The notes: a model not told the origin generated them from the letters alone. Positions 1 to 7,870 are shown, counted from the first letter of the stretch. The stretch is DNA of 12,274 nucleotides from Pseudomonadota bacterium (GCA_023394655.1 JAEXAG010000069.1:1-12274); one strand, 5' to 3'. Made by a program: numbers and translations.

Positions 1-632
1 TTGAGGTATTTGGTGGCGGAATGCATGACGATGTCCGCGCCATGTTCCAGCGGGCGCTGCAGCATCGGGCTGGCGAAGGTGTTGTCGACCACCATCAGGA
101 TGCCGTGCTTCCTGGCGATCGCGGAGACGGCCTGCAGATCGACCAGCTTGAGCAGCGGATTGGTCGGGGTTTCCACCCAGACCATCTTCGTTTCCGGTCG
201 GATGGCCGCTTCGAAGGCGGCGGGATCGGTCAGGTCGGCATAGCTGAAGGCGAGCCCGGCGCTGCGCACGCGGACGCGTTCGAACAGGCGATAGCTGCCG
301 CCGTACAGGTCGTCCATCGCCACCACGTGGTCGCCGCTGTCGAGCAGTTCGAGGATGGTCGAGGTGGCGGCCAGCCCGGAAGCGAAGGCGAATCCGCGGC
401 TGCCGCCCTCCAGTGCCGCCACGCCGCGCTCGAAGGCGTAGCGGGTGGGGTTGTGGCTGCGCGAATACTCGAAGCCCTGGTGCACGCCGGGGCTGGATTG
501 CGCGTAGGTGCTGGTGGCGTAGATCGGCGGCATCACCGCGCCGGTGCTGGGGTCCACCTGCTGGCCGCCATGGATGGCGAGCGTGCCCAGCGCGCGTGCG
601 TCCCGGCCGTTGGAAGGCAGTTCGGAAGACAT
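1..632 (-). CDS. metB: Cystathionine gamma-synthase/gamma-lyase family PLP enzyme (N-terminal 210 residues; gene runs off the window)
   Basis: PLP-dependent Cys/Met metabolism enzyme (PF01053 type), cytoplasmic. Only the first 210 codons are present; the rest lies beyond base 1. Translating the minus strand from the ATG at 632 gives the family signatures in order: YSRSHNPTR (56-64), ASGLAA (84-89), LYGGSYR (109-115, with the Tyr that stacks on the cofactor), ETPTNP (154-159), VVDNTF (181-186) and HSATKYL (204-210), where Lys208 should form the Schiff base with PLP. The part seen cannot separate gamma-synthase (cystathionine from an activated homoserine) from gamma-lyase (cysteine from cystathionine). 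The adjacent cystathionine beta-synthase favours a gamma-lyase role in reverse transsulfuration, though such xanthomonad proteins are usually named MetB. The shine-dalgarno is weak. It lies 135 bp downstream of cbs on the same strand and may be co-transcribed. Confidence 0.9.
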   Translation of the reverse strand, partial: MSSELPSNGRDARALGTLAIHGGQQVDPSTGAVMPPIYATSTYAQSSPGVHQGFEYSRSHNPTRYAFERGVAALEGGSRGFAFASGLAATSTILELLDSGDHVVAMDDLYGGSYRLFERVRVRSAGLAFSYADLTDPAAFEAAIRPETKMVWVETPTNPLLKLVDLQAVSAIARKHGILMVVDNTFASPMLQRPLEHGADIVMHSATKYL

Positions 633-681
633 GGTCTGCTCGATGAAAAATCCGTTCGAGTTTAGCATCGGCGCCTGTGCG

Positions 682-701
682 GGCCTCCCGGAATGGAGGC
701 C
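682..701. repeat. Perfect 7-bp inverted repeat between cbs and metB
   Basis: GGCCTCC and GGAGGCC flank a six-base loop (CGGAAT) in the 135-bp gap between cbs and the metB-like gene. No T-run follows on either strand, so it does not look like a simple intrinsic terminator. On the minus strand it sits just upstream of a weak -10-like TAAACT (664-659), where a -35 element would lie, so it could be an operator for the downstream gene or an RNA hairpin at an intercistronic junction. The function is a guess. Confidence 0.4.
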
Positions 702-767
702 GCGGATCGGCCGTTTTCCGCCATTCAGTTTCGAAGGCGGCGCACGGTTCCGCGCTCGGCCCGGTGC

Positions 768-2144
<1,377 letters not shown>

Positions 2145-2171
2145 GACGGCAGGCTGATCAATGGGGCCGCC

Positions 2172-2200
2172 ATTATCGGGGCTCGCCGGCCCGCTGTCAG
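2172..2200 (-). promoter_or_regulatory. Sigma-70-type promoter for cbs
   Basis: On the minus strand, CTGACA (2200-2195; 5 of 6 against TTGACA) and GATAAT (2177-2172; 5 of 6 against TATAAT) are separated by exactly 17 bases. Transcription should start near 2165, about 20 bases before the cbs ATG. It lies inside the upstream extension of the pilU reading frame, which argues that this extension is not coding. Confidence 0.6.
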
Positions 2201-2301
2201 GCCGGATTCGCGGCCGTGCGGATACCGCTGGCGATTCGACGCCCGAGCCGGCAACATGTAGCGTTCAGACGCAGATCCGCACAACGCGCCGGGGAGGCCG
2301 C

Positions 2302-3453
2302 TTGGATATCGCCCATTTCCTCAAGCTGATGACCGACAAGCGCGGCTCGGACATGTTCCTGTCCACCGGCGCGCCCATCCACATCAAGGTCGAGGGCAAG
2401 CTGTATCCGCTCGGCACCACCAACCTGCCGCCCGGCCTGGTCGAACGCATCGCGCAATCGCTGATGAGCCCGGAGCAGGCCGCCGAGTTCGCCCACGAGA
2501 TGGAAATGAACATGGCGGTGGCGATCCCGGGCATCGGGCGCTTCCGCGTCAACGTGTTCCGCCAGCGCGGCGAGGTCGGCATGGTGATCCGTGCGATCCG
2601 TACCGAGATTCCGTCGATCGACGAGCTGCAGCTTCCACCGGTGTTGCGCGAGGTGATCAGCTCGCCGCGCGGGCTGGTGCTGGTGGTCGGCTCCACCGGC
2701 TCGGGCAAGTCGACCACGCTGGCATCGATGATCGACCACCGCAACAACACCATGAGCGGCCACATCCTCACCATCGAGGACCCGATCGAATTCCTGCATC
2801 GGCACAAGCGTTCGCTGGTGAACCAGCGCGAAGTCGGCATCGATACCCAGAGCTTCCACCATGCGCTGAAGAACGCGATGCGCGAGGCCCCGGACGTGAT
2901 CCTGATCGGCGAAATCCTGGACGCCACGACGATGGAAGCGGCGATCTCCTTCGCCGAAACCGGCCACCTCTGCCTCGCCACCCTGCACTCCAACAACGCC
3001 GACCAGGCACTGGAGCGCATCCTCAACTTCTTCCCGGAAACCGCGCACCGCAACGTGCTGATGAACCTCTCGCTCAACCTGCACGCGGTGATCTCGCAGC
3101 GGCTGGTGAAGGGCAGCGATGGCCGCCGGCTGCCGGCGGTCGAGGTGCTGCTCAACACCCCGCTCATCCGCGACCTGATGCGTCGCGGCGAGGTGCACAA
3201 GATCAAGCCCGCGATGGAGGAATCCCTGACCGAGCAGATGCAGACCTTCGACCAGGCCCTGTTCGACATGCACAAGGCCGGCAAGATCAGCATGGACGAG
3301 GCCCTGCGCGCGGCCGATTCCCGTGACGGGCTGGCACTCAAGTTCCGCCTGTCCGAAGGCACCGCCGGCGAGCACGACGCCTACGCGGACGTGTTCACCC
3401 GCACCGGCAGCGGGATCAGCCAGGGCTTCGACGAAACCAATTTCAACGGCTGA
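2302..3453 (+). CDS. pilU: Type IV pilus retraction ATPase PilU
   Basis: 383-residue hexameric ATPase of the PilT/PilU family that powers pilus retraction at the inner membrane, normally alongside PilT. Counted from the proposed start, Walker A GSTGSGKST is at 130-138 (K136), the Asp box TIEDPIEF at 157-164, Walker B VILIGE at 199-204 and the His box ETGHLCLATLH at 219-229. The ETGHLCLATLH form and the roughly 380-residue length point to PilU rather than PilT. I choose TTG at 2302 because a strong ribosome site, GGGGAGG (2291-2297), lies four bases upstream and the protein then begins MDIAHFLK, as PilU does. The open frame extends to an ATG at 2161, but those 47 residues are unlike the family and overlap the cbs promoter. 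The usual GEMRD/GEIRD motif reads GEILD here (203-207). No pilT is adjacent on either side. Confidence 0.93.
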   Translation: MDIAHFLKLMTDKRGSDMFLSTGAPIHIKVEGKLYPLGTTNLPPGLVERIAQSLMSPEQAAEFAHEMEMNMAVAIPGIGRFRVNVFRQRGEVGMVIRAIRTEIPSIDELQLPPVLREVISSPRGLVLVVGSTGSGKSTTLASMIDHRNNTMSGHILTIEDPIEFLHRHKRSLVNQREVGIDTQSFHHALKNAMREAPDVILIGEILDATTMEAAISFAETGHLCLATLHSNNADQALERILNFFPETAHRNVLMNLSLNLHAVISQRLVKGSDGRRLPAVEVLLNTPLIRDLMRRGEVHKIKPAMEESLTEQMQTFDQALFDMHKAGKISMDEALRAADSRDGLALKFRLSEGTAGEHDAYADVFTRTGSGISQGFDETNFNG

Positions 3454-3465
3454 GTCCGGCGCAGC

Positions 3466-4128
3466 TCAGGCCGCGTCGGGCTGGTTCTCCGGCCGCGCGG
3501 CATCGAAGGCGGGCAGCGCGAGGCAGTTCGCCTCGATGGCGACGATCCGCGGGTACGGCGAAAGGTCCACTTCGAAGCGACGCGCGTTGTAGAGCTGCGG
3601 CACCAGGCAGCAATCCGCCAGCGTCGGCGTGTCGCCGTGGCAGAACGCGCCGGTGTCGGGCGATGCCGCGAGCATTGCTTCCATCGCCTCGAAGCCGGCC
3701 TGCATCCAGTGCCGCATCCAGCCATCCACGCCCGGTTGCTCCATTCCGGCCTCGCGCTTCAGGTACTGCAGCACGCGCAGATTGTTCAGCGGATGGATGT
3801 CGCAGGCCACCAGCAGCGCCAGCGAGCGCACGCGAGCGCGCCCGGCGGCATCCGGCGGCAACAGCGGCGCGGTCGCGGGCCAGGCTTCGTCGAGGTATTC
3901 GAGGATGGCCAGCGACTGGCTGATGCGCTGGCCATCATGCTCCAGCAGCGGTACCAGCCGCTGCGGATTCAGCGCCCGATAGGCATCGCCATGCTGCTCG
4001 CCGCCGTCGCGCACCAAGTGTACCGGCCGCGTCTCGTAGGCCAGGCCCTTGAGGCCGAGGCCGATGCGCACGCGATAGGCCGCGCTGGAGCGCCAGTAGG
4101 AATGCAGCGTGATCGATCCATCGGGCAT
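3466..4128 (-). CDS. maiA: Maleylacetoacetate isomerase (zeta-class glutathione transferase)
   Basis: 220-residue cytoplasmic enzyme that isomerises 4-maleylacetoacetate to 4-fumarylacetoacetate with glutathione as cofactor, the penultimate step of tyrosine/homogentisate breakdown. The N-terminal thioredoxin-like domain carries SSAAYRVRIGLGLKG (residues 14-28), the zeta-class active-site segment in its bacterial Ser-Ser-Ala form rather than SSC. The all-helical second domain carries CDIHPLNNLRVLQYL, typical of the family. The length is normal. Its ATG is only three bases after the fahA stop, so the two are clearly co-transcribed and probably translationally coupled. It ends tail-to-tail with pilU, 12 bp away, leaving no room for a separate terminator. 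Confidence 0.94.
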   Translation of the reverse strand: MPDGSITLHSYWRSSAAYRVRIGLGLKGLAYETRPVHLVRDGGEQHGDAYRALNPQRLVPLLEHDGQRISQSLAILEYLDEAWPATAPLLPPDAAGRARVRSLALLVACDIHPLNNLRVLQYLKREAGMEQPGVDGWMRHWMQAGFEAMEAMLAASPDTGAFCHGDTPTLADCCLVPQLYNARRFEVDLSPYPRIVAIEANCLALPAFDAARPENQPDAA

Positions 4129-4131
4129 GGT

Positions 4132-5118
4132 TCAGGGCACCTGCTGTTCGATGACCTGCTCGATGGCACCGAAGATGTCCTTGCCCTCGCGGTCCTTCAT
4201 CTCGATGCGGACGGTATCCCCGAACGACATGAACGGCGTCACCGGCTTGCCGGTTTCCAGCGTCTCGATGGTGCGGCGCTCGGCGAAGCAGGAGGCGCCG
4301 CGGCTCGTATCCTCGTTGGCGATGGTGCCGGAGCCGACGATCGTGCCGGCCGAAAGCGGGCGCGTTTTCGCGGCATGGGCCACCAGCTGGGCGAAGCTGA
4401 ACTGCATGTCCTCGCCGGCCTCGGGCGCGCCGAACCACTGGCCGTTGATGTGGGTGAGCAGCGGCAGGTGCACCTTGCTGTCGATCCACGCATCGCCGAG
4501 TTCGTCCGGGGTGACGAACACCGGGCTCAGCGCGCTGCGCGGCTTGGATTGCAGGAAGCCGAAGCCCTTGGCCAGCTCCGGCGGAATCAGGTTGCGCAGG
4601 CTGACGTCGTTGACCAGGCCGATGAGCTGGATATGCCCGGCCGCCTGCTCCGGCGTCACCGCCATCGGCACGTCGTCGGTGACCACCACGATCTCGGCCT
4701 CGAGATCGATGCCGTAATCCTCGCTCACCACCTTCACCGGATCGCGCGGGCCGTAGAAGCCGGCGCTGACCGCCTGGTACATCAACGGATCGACGTAGAA
4801 GCTCTCCGGGACCTCGGCGCCACGCGCGCGGCGCACGCGCTCGACGTGCGGCAGGTAGGCGCTGCCATCGACGAATTCGTAAGCGCGCGGCAGCGGCGCG
4901 GCCAGTGCCTTCATGTCCAGATCGAAGGCGCCTTCGGCCTTGCCTTCCTCGAGCGACTGCGACAGCGCGTTCAACCGCGGCGCGAGGTTGCTCCAGTCCT
5001 CCAGCGCCTGCTGAAGGGTGGCGGCGATGCCATCCGCACGCACCGCACGGGAAAGATCACGGGAAACGACGATCAGGGTGCCGTCGCGCCCACCTTCCTT
5101 CAAAGAACCAAGTTTCAT
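4132..5118 (-). CDS. fahA: Fumarylacetoacetate hydrolase (fumarylacetoacetase)
   Basis: 328-residue metal-dependent hydrolase that splits 4-fumarylacetoacetate into fumarate and acetoacetate, the last step of tyrosine/homogentisate catabolism. The start MKLGSLKEGGRDGTL and the length fit the short bacterial fumarylacetoacetase type. Candidate metal ligands, by family comparison, are D110 (YVDPLMYQ), E140 and E142 (DLEAEI) and D171 (LVNDVSLR); GSGTIANED follows near residue 265. It is immediately upstream of maiA (three-base gap) and 61 bp downstream of the dioxygenase gene. Neither hppD nor hmgA, which supply the earlier steps, is in the window. The shine-dalgarno before the ATG is weak, and I see no clear promoter in the 61-bp gap, so read-through from the dioxygenase gene is plausible. 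Confidence 0.93.
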   Translation of the reverse strand: MKLGSLKEGGRDGTLIVVSRDLSRAVRADGIAATLQQALEDWSNLAPRLNALSQSLEEGKAEGAFDLDMKALAAPLPRAYEFVDGSAYLPHVERVRRARGAEVPESFYVDPLMYQAVSAGFYGPRDPVKVVSEDYGIDLEAEIVVVTDDVPMAVTPEQAAGHIQLIGLVNDVSLRNLIPPELAKGFGFLQSKPRSALSPVFVTPDELGDAWIDSKVHLPLLTHINGQWFGAPEAGEDMQFSFAQLVAHAAKTRPLSAGTIVGSGTIANEDTSRGASCFAERRTIETLETGKPVTPFMSFGDTVRIEMKDREGKDIFGAIEQVIEQQVP

Positions 5119-5179
5119 CCGATCCAGATCCGTGTGGAAAGAATCATTCTCCCATACGCGGCACGCGGATCGCGAATGG

Positions 5180-5914
5180 TCAGGCTTCGTCCTGGAAGCC
5201 GCCCGCGCGATAGGTGAGCACCAGCGTGTCGCGATGACCGACTTCGCCGTCGTTCATCGGCTGGATGGGCGTCGATTCGTGGATCACCCGGACATCGTCC
5301 ATCAGCATCAGGCTCCACGGCGCTTCCAGCGTGAAACGCAGGCCGTCGGGACCGTCGGCCTCGAACACCCGCGTCTCGCCGCCCTTGATGCCTTCACGCG
5401 CCAGCAGGAACACTGCGACCATGTCCACGCCATCGCGATGCGCGCCTTCCGGCGTGGGCCGGCCGATGCCGTCACCGGTGTCGATGCGGAACTGGTGCGC
5501 TTCCACCGACCAGCGCTGCGTACCGCACACCGCATCGCAGGAACGGCCGATGCCCGCGATCACCTTGTTCCAGGCCGGCAACGCCCGCGTCGCCGCGGTA
5601 ACCGGCTCGAACCAGCGCACGATGCCGCCGTGGAGGGCGTTGTAATCCTCGGATTGCCAGTGCGCCCGGTGCGGAACGTCTTCCAGCACGCCATCGAGGC
5701 AGCGATAACTGGCATGGCGCCGATAGCGGTAGCGGCCACCGTCGCGCAAGTACTCGTCGGGTGGCAGCTCGTTCCAGCCCGGCAGCAGCGCGTCCAGTTC
5801 GGCCTGGTCGCAGCCGAGCAGCGCGCGCACGTCCTTTGGCTCGAGCAGTGCGTAGCCCTGCCTGCGGACATCATCGACGAAGCGTTCGAGCGGCGAAAAC
5901 GGGGGCAGGAACAT
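5180..5914 (-). CDS. 2-oxoglutarate/Fe(II)-dependent dioxygenase family protein (PF10014 type), substrate unknown
   Basis: 244 residues. The C-terminal half carries the family signature: HxD metal ligands in GAHRDG (H159, D161), the distal ligand in RVIHEST (H212) and a candidate 2-oxoglutarate-binding arginine in GHRDTLVLTYR (R228). The layout (HRDGVDMVAVFLL, then GGETRVFE, then SLMLMDDVRVIHE) resembles the PF10014 group that includes the Bacillus L-isoleucine 4-dioxygenase; all catalytic residues expected are present, but the substrate cannot be read from sequence. The frame stays open upstream to 6304, but that would run through the tRNA gene and its terminator. The ATG at 5914 has GGAG eight bases upstream. 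It precedes fahA-maiA by 61 bp on the same strand and may share their transcript. Being next to tyrosine breakdown genes suggests, without proving, an aromatic or amino-acid substrate. Confidence 0.85.
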   Translation of the reverse strand: MFLPPFSPLERFVDDVRRQGYALLEPKDVRALLGCDQAELDALLPGWNELPPDEYLRDGGRYRYRRHASYRCLDGVLEDVPHRAHWQSEDYNALHGGIVRWFEPVTAATRALPAWNKVIAGIGRSCDAVCGTQRWSVEAHQFRIDTGDGIGRPTPEGAHRDGVDMVAVFLLAREGIKGGETRVFEADGPDGLRFTLEAPWSLMLMDDVRVIHESTPIQPMNDGEVGHRDTLVLTYRAGGFQDEA

Positions 5915-5941
5915 CGTGCGGACTCCGGGCACGCGGATGCG

Positions 5942-5970
5942 AAAACAAAAAACCCGCCTGTTCGGCGGGC
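5942..5970 (-). terminator. Intrinsic terminator after tRNA-Gln
   Basis: On the minus strand a GC stem CCCGCC/GGCGGG (5969-5964 with 5958-5953), extendable by a G-T pair, surrounds a five-base loop and is followed by TTTTTT-G-TTTT (5952-5942). It ends 42 bases after the tRNA 3' end. Its T-run finishes only 27 bases before the dioxygenase ATG, so it could also limit expression of that gene. Confidence 0.85.
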
Positions 5971-6011
5971 TTTCTGGGCCGGGATGCGCATGGCGCAATC
6001 GGCATTTGATT

Positions 6012-6086
6012 TGGCAGCCCCGGATGGATTCGAACCACCGAATGCCTGAGTCAGAGTCAGGTGCCTTACCGCTTGGCGACGGGGCT
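6012..6086 (-). tRNA. tRNA-Gln (anticodon CUG)
   Basis: 75 nt including an encoded CCA (6014-6012). All arms fold: a seven-pair acceptor stem AGCCCCG/CGGGGCT, a three-pair D stem GCC/GGC with an AAGCGGTAA loop, anticodon stem CCTGA/TCAGG around loop CTCTGAC (anticodon CTG, reading CAG), a CATTC variable loop, and T stem GGTGG/CCATC (one G-T pair) with loop TTCGAAT. The discriminator base is G73, as expected for glutamine tRNAs. The first pair is A1-U72 rather than the U1-A72 of E. coli tRNA-Gln. A -10-like element lies just upstream and an intrinsic terminator just downstream. Confidence 0.95.
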
Positions 6087-6094
6087 ATGAAACT

Positions 6095-6100
6095 ATTGTA
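6095..6100 (-). promoter_or_regulatory. -10 element for the tRNA-Gln gene
   Basis: Minus-strand TACAAT (5 of 6 against TATAAT) ends eight bases before the tRNA 5' end, implying a very short leader. No good -35 match sits 16-18 bases upstream. The rpsI terminator (6154-6135) shortly upstream suggests the tRNA needs its own promoter. Confidence 0.4.
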
Positions 6101-6134
6101 ACGCGATGCGCGGGCAGGCGGAACAGGTTTCGTG

Positions 6135-6154
6135 AAAAAACCGGGAACGCCCGG
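6135..6154 (-). terminator. Intrinsic terminator of the rplM-rpsI operon
   Basis: Minus-strand stem CCGGG/CCCGG with a CGTT loop (6154-6141), followed by six T residues (6140-6135). It lies about 75 bases after the rpsI stop, upstream of the tRNA promoter. Confidence 0.75.
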
Positions 6155-6170
6155 CTCGCGATCCTCGCTG

Positions 6171-6218
6171 CCACCAGGGCCGGAACCCCGGTGGCGCAAG
6201 CAGCCCGGACGTGCCGGG
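6171..6218 (-). other. Two further hairpins in the rpsI 3' untranslated region
   Basis: CCACC (6171-6175) pairs with GGTGG (6190-6194), with an inner GGG/CCC after one mismatch. CCCGG (6204-6208) pairs with CCGGG (6214-6218) around five bases. Neither has a T-run. They stand between the rpsI stop and its terminator and may protect the 3' end of the mRNA. Confidence 0.35.
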
Positions 6219-6227
6219 ACCGCCGGA

Positions 6228-6620
6228 TCAGCGCTTGGAGAACTGCGTGGCGCGACGGGCCTTGTGCAGGCCGACCTTCTTGCGCTCGACTTCGCGGGCG
6301 TCACGGGTCATGAGGCCGGCCTTGCGCAGTTCGGCCTTGAGCGATTCGTCGTACTCGACCAGCGCGCGGGCGATGCCGAGGCGGATGGCGCCGGCCTGGC
6401 CGGTGGTGCCGCCGCCGGTGGTGGTGGCGACCACGTCGAACTTGTCCAGCGACTGGGTCAGCTCCAGCGGCTGGCGCACGATCATGCGCGCGGTCTCGCG
6501 GCCGAAGAACTCGTCGAGCGGACGGTCGTTGACGGTGATGTTGCCGGAACCCTTGCGCAGGAACACGCGGGCGGTGGAGGACTTGCGACGGCCGGTGCCG
6601 TAATTCTGCTGAAGTGCCAT
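6228..6620 (-). CDS. rpsI: 30S ribosomal protein S9
   Basis: 130-residue S9 of the small subunit, the normal bacterial length. It opens with YGTGRRKSSTARVFL (residues 7-21) and ends in the basic tail KKVGLHKARRATQFSKR, whose last residues, SKR, reach the ribosomal P site in known structures. GGGTTGQAGAIRLGIARAL is the conserved central segment. It starts ten bases after the rplM stop with an AAGGT ribosome site, completing the standard L13-S9 operon. An intrinsic terminator and two other hairpins follow. Confidence 0.98.
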   Translation of the reverse strand: MALQQNYGTGRRKSSTARVFLRKGSGNITVNDRPLDEFFGRETARMIVRQPLELTQSLDKFDVVATTTGGGTTGQAGAIRLGIARALVEYDESLKAELRKAGLMTRDAREVERKKVGLHKARRATQFSKR

Positions 6621-6630
6621 TGTTGTGACC

Positions 6631-7059
6631 TTAGATATCCAGGACCTGCGGCTGCTGGGCAGCGTGCGGATGCTCGGGGCCGGCGTAGACCTTGAGCTTC
6701 TTGTACATGGCGCGGCCGAGCGGATTCTTCGGCAGCATGCCCTTCACCGCGGTTTCGATCACGCGCTCCGGGTGGCGCTCGAGCGCCTCGGCCAGCGATT
6801 CGGTCTTGAGGTTGCCGATGTAGCCGGTGAAGCGGTGGTACTTCTTGTCGGTCAGCTTCTTGCCGGTCACCGCGATCTTCTCGGCGTTGACGACGATCAT
6901 GTAATCGCCGGCATCGACGTGCGGGGTGTAGACGGGCTTGTGCTTGCCGCGCAGGCGGTGGGCCAGTTCGGCGGCGAGACGACCGAGGGTCTTGCCTTCG
7001 GCATCGACCACGTACCAGTCGCGCTGGACGGTCTCGTTCTTGGCGGTAAAGGTCTTCAT
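6631..7059 (-). CDS. rplM: 50S ribosomal protein L13
   Basis: 142-residue L13, the same length as E. coli L13 and an early assembly protein of the large subunit. Recognisable segments are RDWYVVDAEGKTLGRLA (13-29), YTPHVDAGDYMIVVNAEKIAVTGKK in the middle, and the C-terminal signature KGMLPKNPLGRAMYKKLKVY. The ATG at 7059 matches the family N-terminus MKTFTAKNETVQRDW. The frame is open to 7401, but that would overlap coq7 and the promoter. It is the first gene of rplM-rpsI, with a roughly 90-base leader that may carry an autoregulatory structure. Confidence 0.98.
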   Translation of the reverse strand: MKTFTAKNETVQRDWYVVDAEGKTLGRLAAELAHRLRGKHKPVYTPHVDAGDYMIVVNAEKIAVTGKKLTDKKYHRFTGYIGNLKTESLAEALERHPERVIETAVKGMLPKNPLGRAMYKKLKVYAGPEHPHAAQQPQVLDI

Positions 7060-7117
7060 GATGGACTCTTTCGGGTGGATGGTCGGGCTGGTTGCGCGCC
7101 CGTTGCAGGCACGGAAC

Positions 7118-7144
7118 TTCACCACGCGTTGTGGAATCGGTGAA
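7118..7144 (-). promoter_or_regulatory. Mutually exclusive hairpins in the rplM leader
   Basis: In the untranslated leader, TTCACC pairs with GGTGAA (outer arms 7144-7139 and 7123-7118). A competing CCAC/GTGG stem with five-base loop (7134-7131 and 7125-7122) shares bases with one arm. L13 is known to repress its own operon in E. coli through the mRNA leader, so this is a candidate site; the equivalence is inferred. Confidence 0.3.
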
Positions 7145-7157
7145 ACAAAGAGGCGGA

Positions 7158-7186
7158 ATGATAGCCCGCCGGCCCGGCCCGCGCAA
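7158..7186 (-). promoter_or_regulatory. Sigma-70-type promoter for rplM-rpsI
   Basis: Minus-strand TTGCGC (7186-7181) and TATCAT (7163-7158; 5 of 6) are separated by 17 bases. The predicted start near 7151 gives a leader of about 90 bases to the rplM ATG. Confidence 0.6.
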
Positions 7187-7225
7187 GCCACCCCGTCAGC
7201 GGCGGCCTTGCCGCACAATGGGGGA

Positions 7226-7870
7226 ATGGAAAGCACCCGCCGCCTCACCCGTCTCGACCAGTGGCTCGCCAGCGGCCAGAACGCCCTGGAAACCGTCTTC
7301 GGGCAGCCCGCCGCCGAACGTCCGAACCCCGCGGGCGACCTGCCGCACGCCGCGCTGGACGATGACGCCCGCCGCCATGCCGCCGGCCTGATGCGCATCA
7401 ACCACGTCGGCGAAGTCTGCGCACAGGCGCTCTACGTCGGCCAGGCCAGCGTCGCCCGCGACCCGGCCACCCGCGCCCACCTGCTGCACGCCGCGCAGGA
7501 AGAAACCGACCACCTCGCCTGGTGCGCCGACCGTCTGCACGAGCTCGACAGCCGCCCCAGCCTGCTCAACCCGCTCTGGTACGCCGGCAGCTTCGCCATC
7601 GGCAGCCTCGCCGGCCTGCGCGGCGATGGCTGGAACCTCGGCTTCGTGGTCGAGACCGAGCGTCAGGTGGAAGCCCACCTCGAGGAACACATGGAGTCCC
7701 TGCCGCCGGCCGACCAGCGCAGCCGCGCGATCCTGGCCGTGATGAAGGACGACGAGGTGCGCCACGCCGAAAACGCCCAGACCGCCGGCGCGCGCGAACT
7801 GCCGCCGCCGATCAAGGCCGGGATGCGGCTGGCATCGAAGCTGATGAAGACCGTGGCCTACCGGATCTGA
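7226..7870 (+). CDS. coq7: Coq7-type 5-demethoxyubiquinol 6-hydroxylase (di-iron)
   Basis: 214-residue di-iron carboxylate enzyme of ubiquinone synthesis, membrane-associated, that hydroxylates the demethoxyubiquinone ring; it replaces the flavoprotein UbiF of E. coli. The ferritin-like ligand set is visible: E63 (GEVCAQALY), E93 and H96 (EETDH), E145 (ETERQ), E177 and H180 (DDEVRHAE). NHVGEVCAQALYVGQ and LNPLWYAGSFAIGSLAG are family signatures. The length matches bacterial Coq7. ATG 7226 is chosen by homology; a GGGGA run directly touches it, so the ribosome site is unusually close. It is divergent from rplM, and a bidirectional terminator follows. The frame extends upstream to 6938 within rplM, which I reject as non-coding. 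Confidence 0.95.
   Translation: MESTRRLTRLDQWLASGQNALETVFGQPAAERPNPAGDLPHAALDDDARRHAAGLMRINHVGEVCAQALYVGQASVARDPATRAHLLHAAQEETDHLAWCADRLHELDSRPSLLNPLWYAGSFAIGSLAGLRGDGWNLGFVVETERQVEAHLEEHMESLPPADQRSRAILAVMKDDEVRHAENAQTAGARELPPPIKAGMRLASKLMKTVAYRI

Noticed and set aside
2197..3375. 392- and 365-residue minus-strand open frames over pilU
   Set aside because: Antisense shadows of a clear PilU coding frame.
3637..5217. 526-residue plus-strand open frame antisense to maiA-fahA
   Set aside because: Shadow frame across two well-supported minus-strand genes; no family signature.
6012..6086. tRNA-Gln as an integration site for a mobile element
   Set aside because: No integrase, no direct repeat of the tRNA 3' end and no change in gene character on either side.
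5915..6304. Upstream extension of the dioxygenase frame (130 residues)
   Set aside because: It would translate through the tRNA-Gln gene and two terminators; ATG 5914 has a good ribosome site.
7060..7401. Upstream extension of the rplM frame
   Set aside because: L13 families start at MKTFTAKN; the extension overlaps the promoter and the coq7 coding region.
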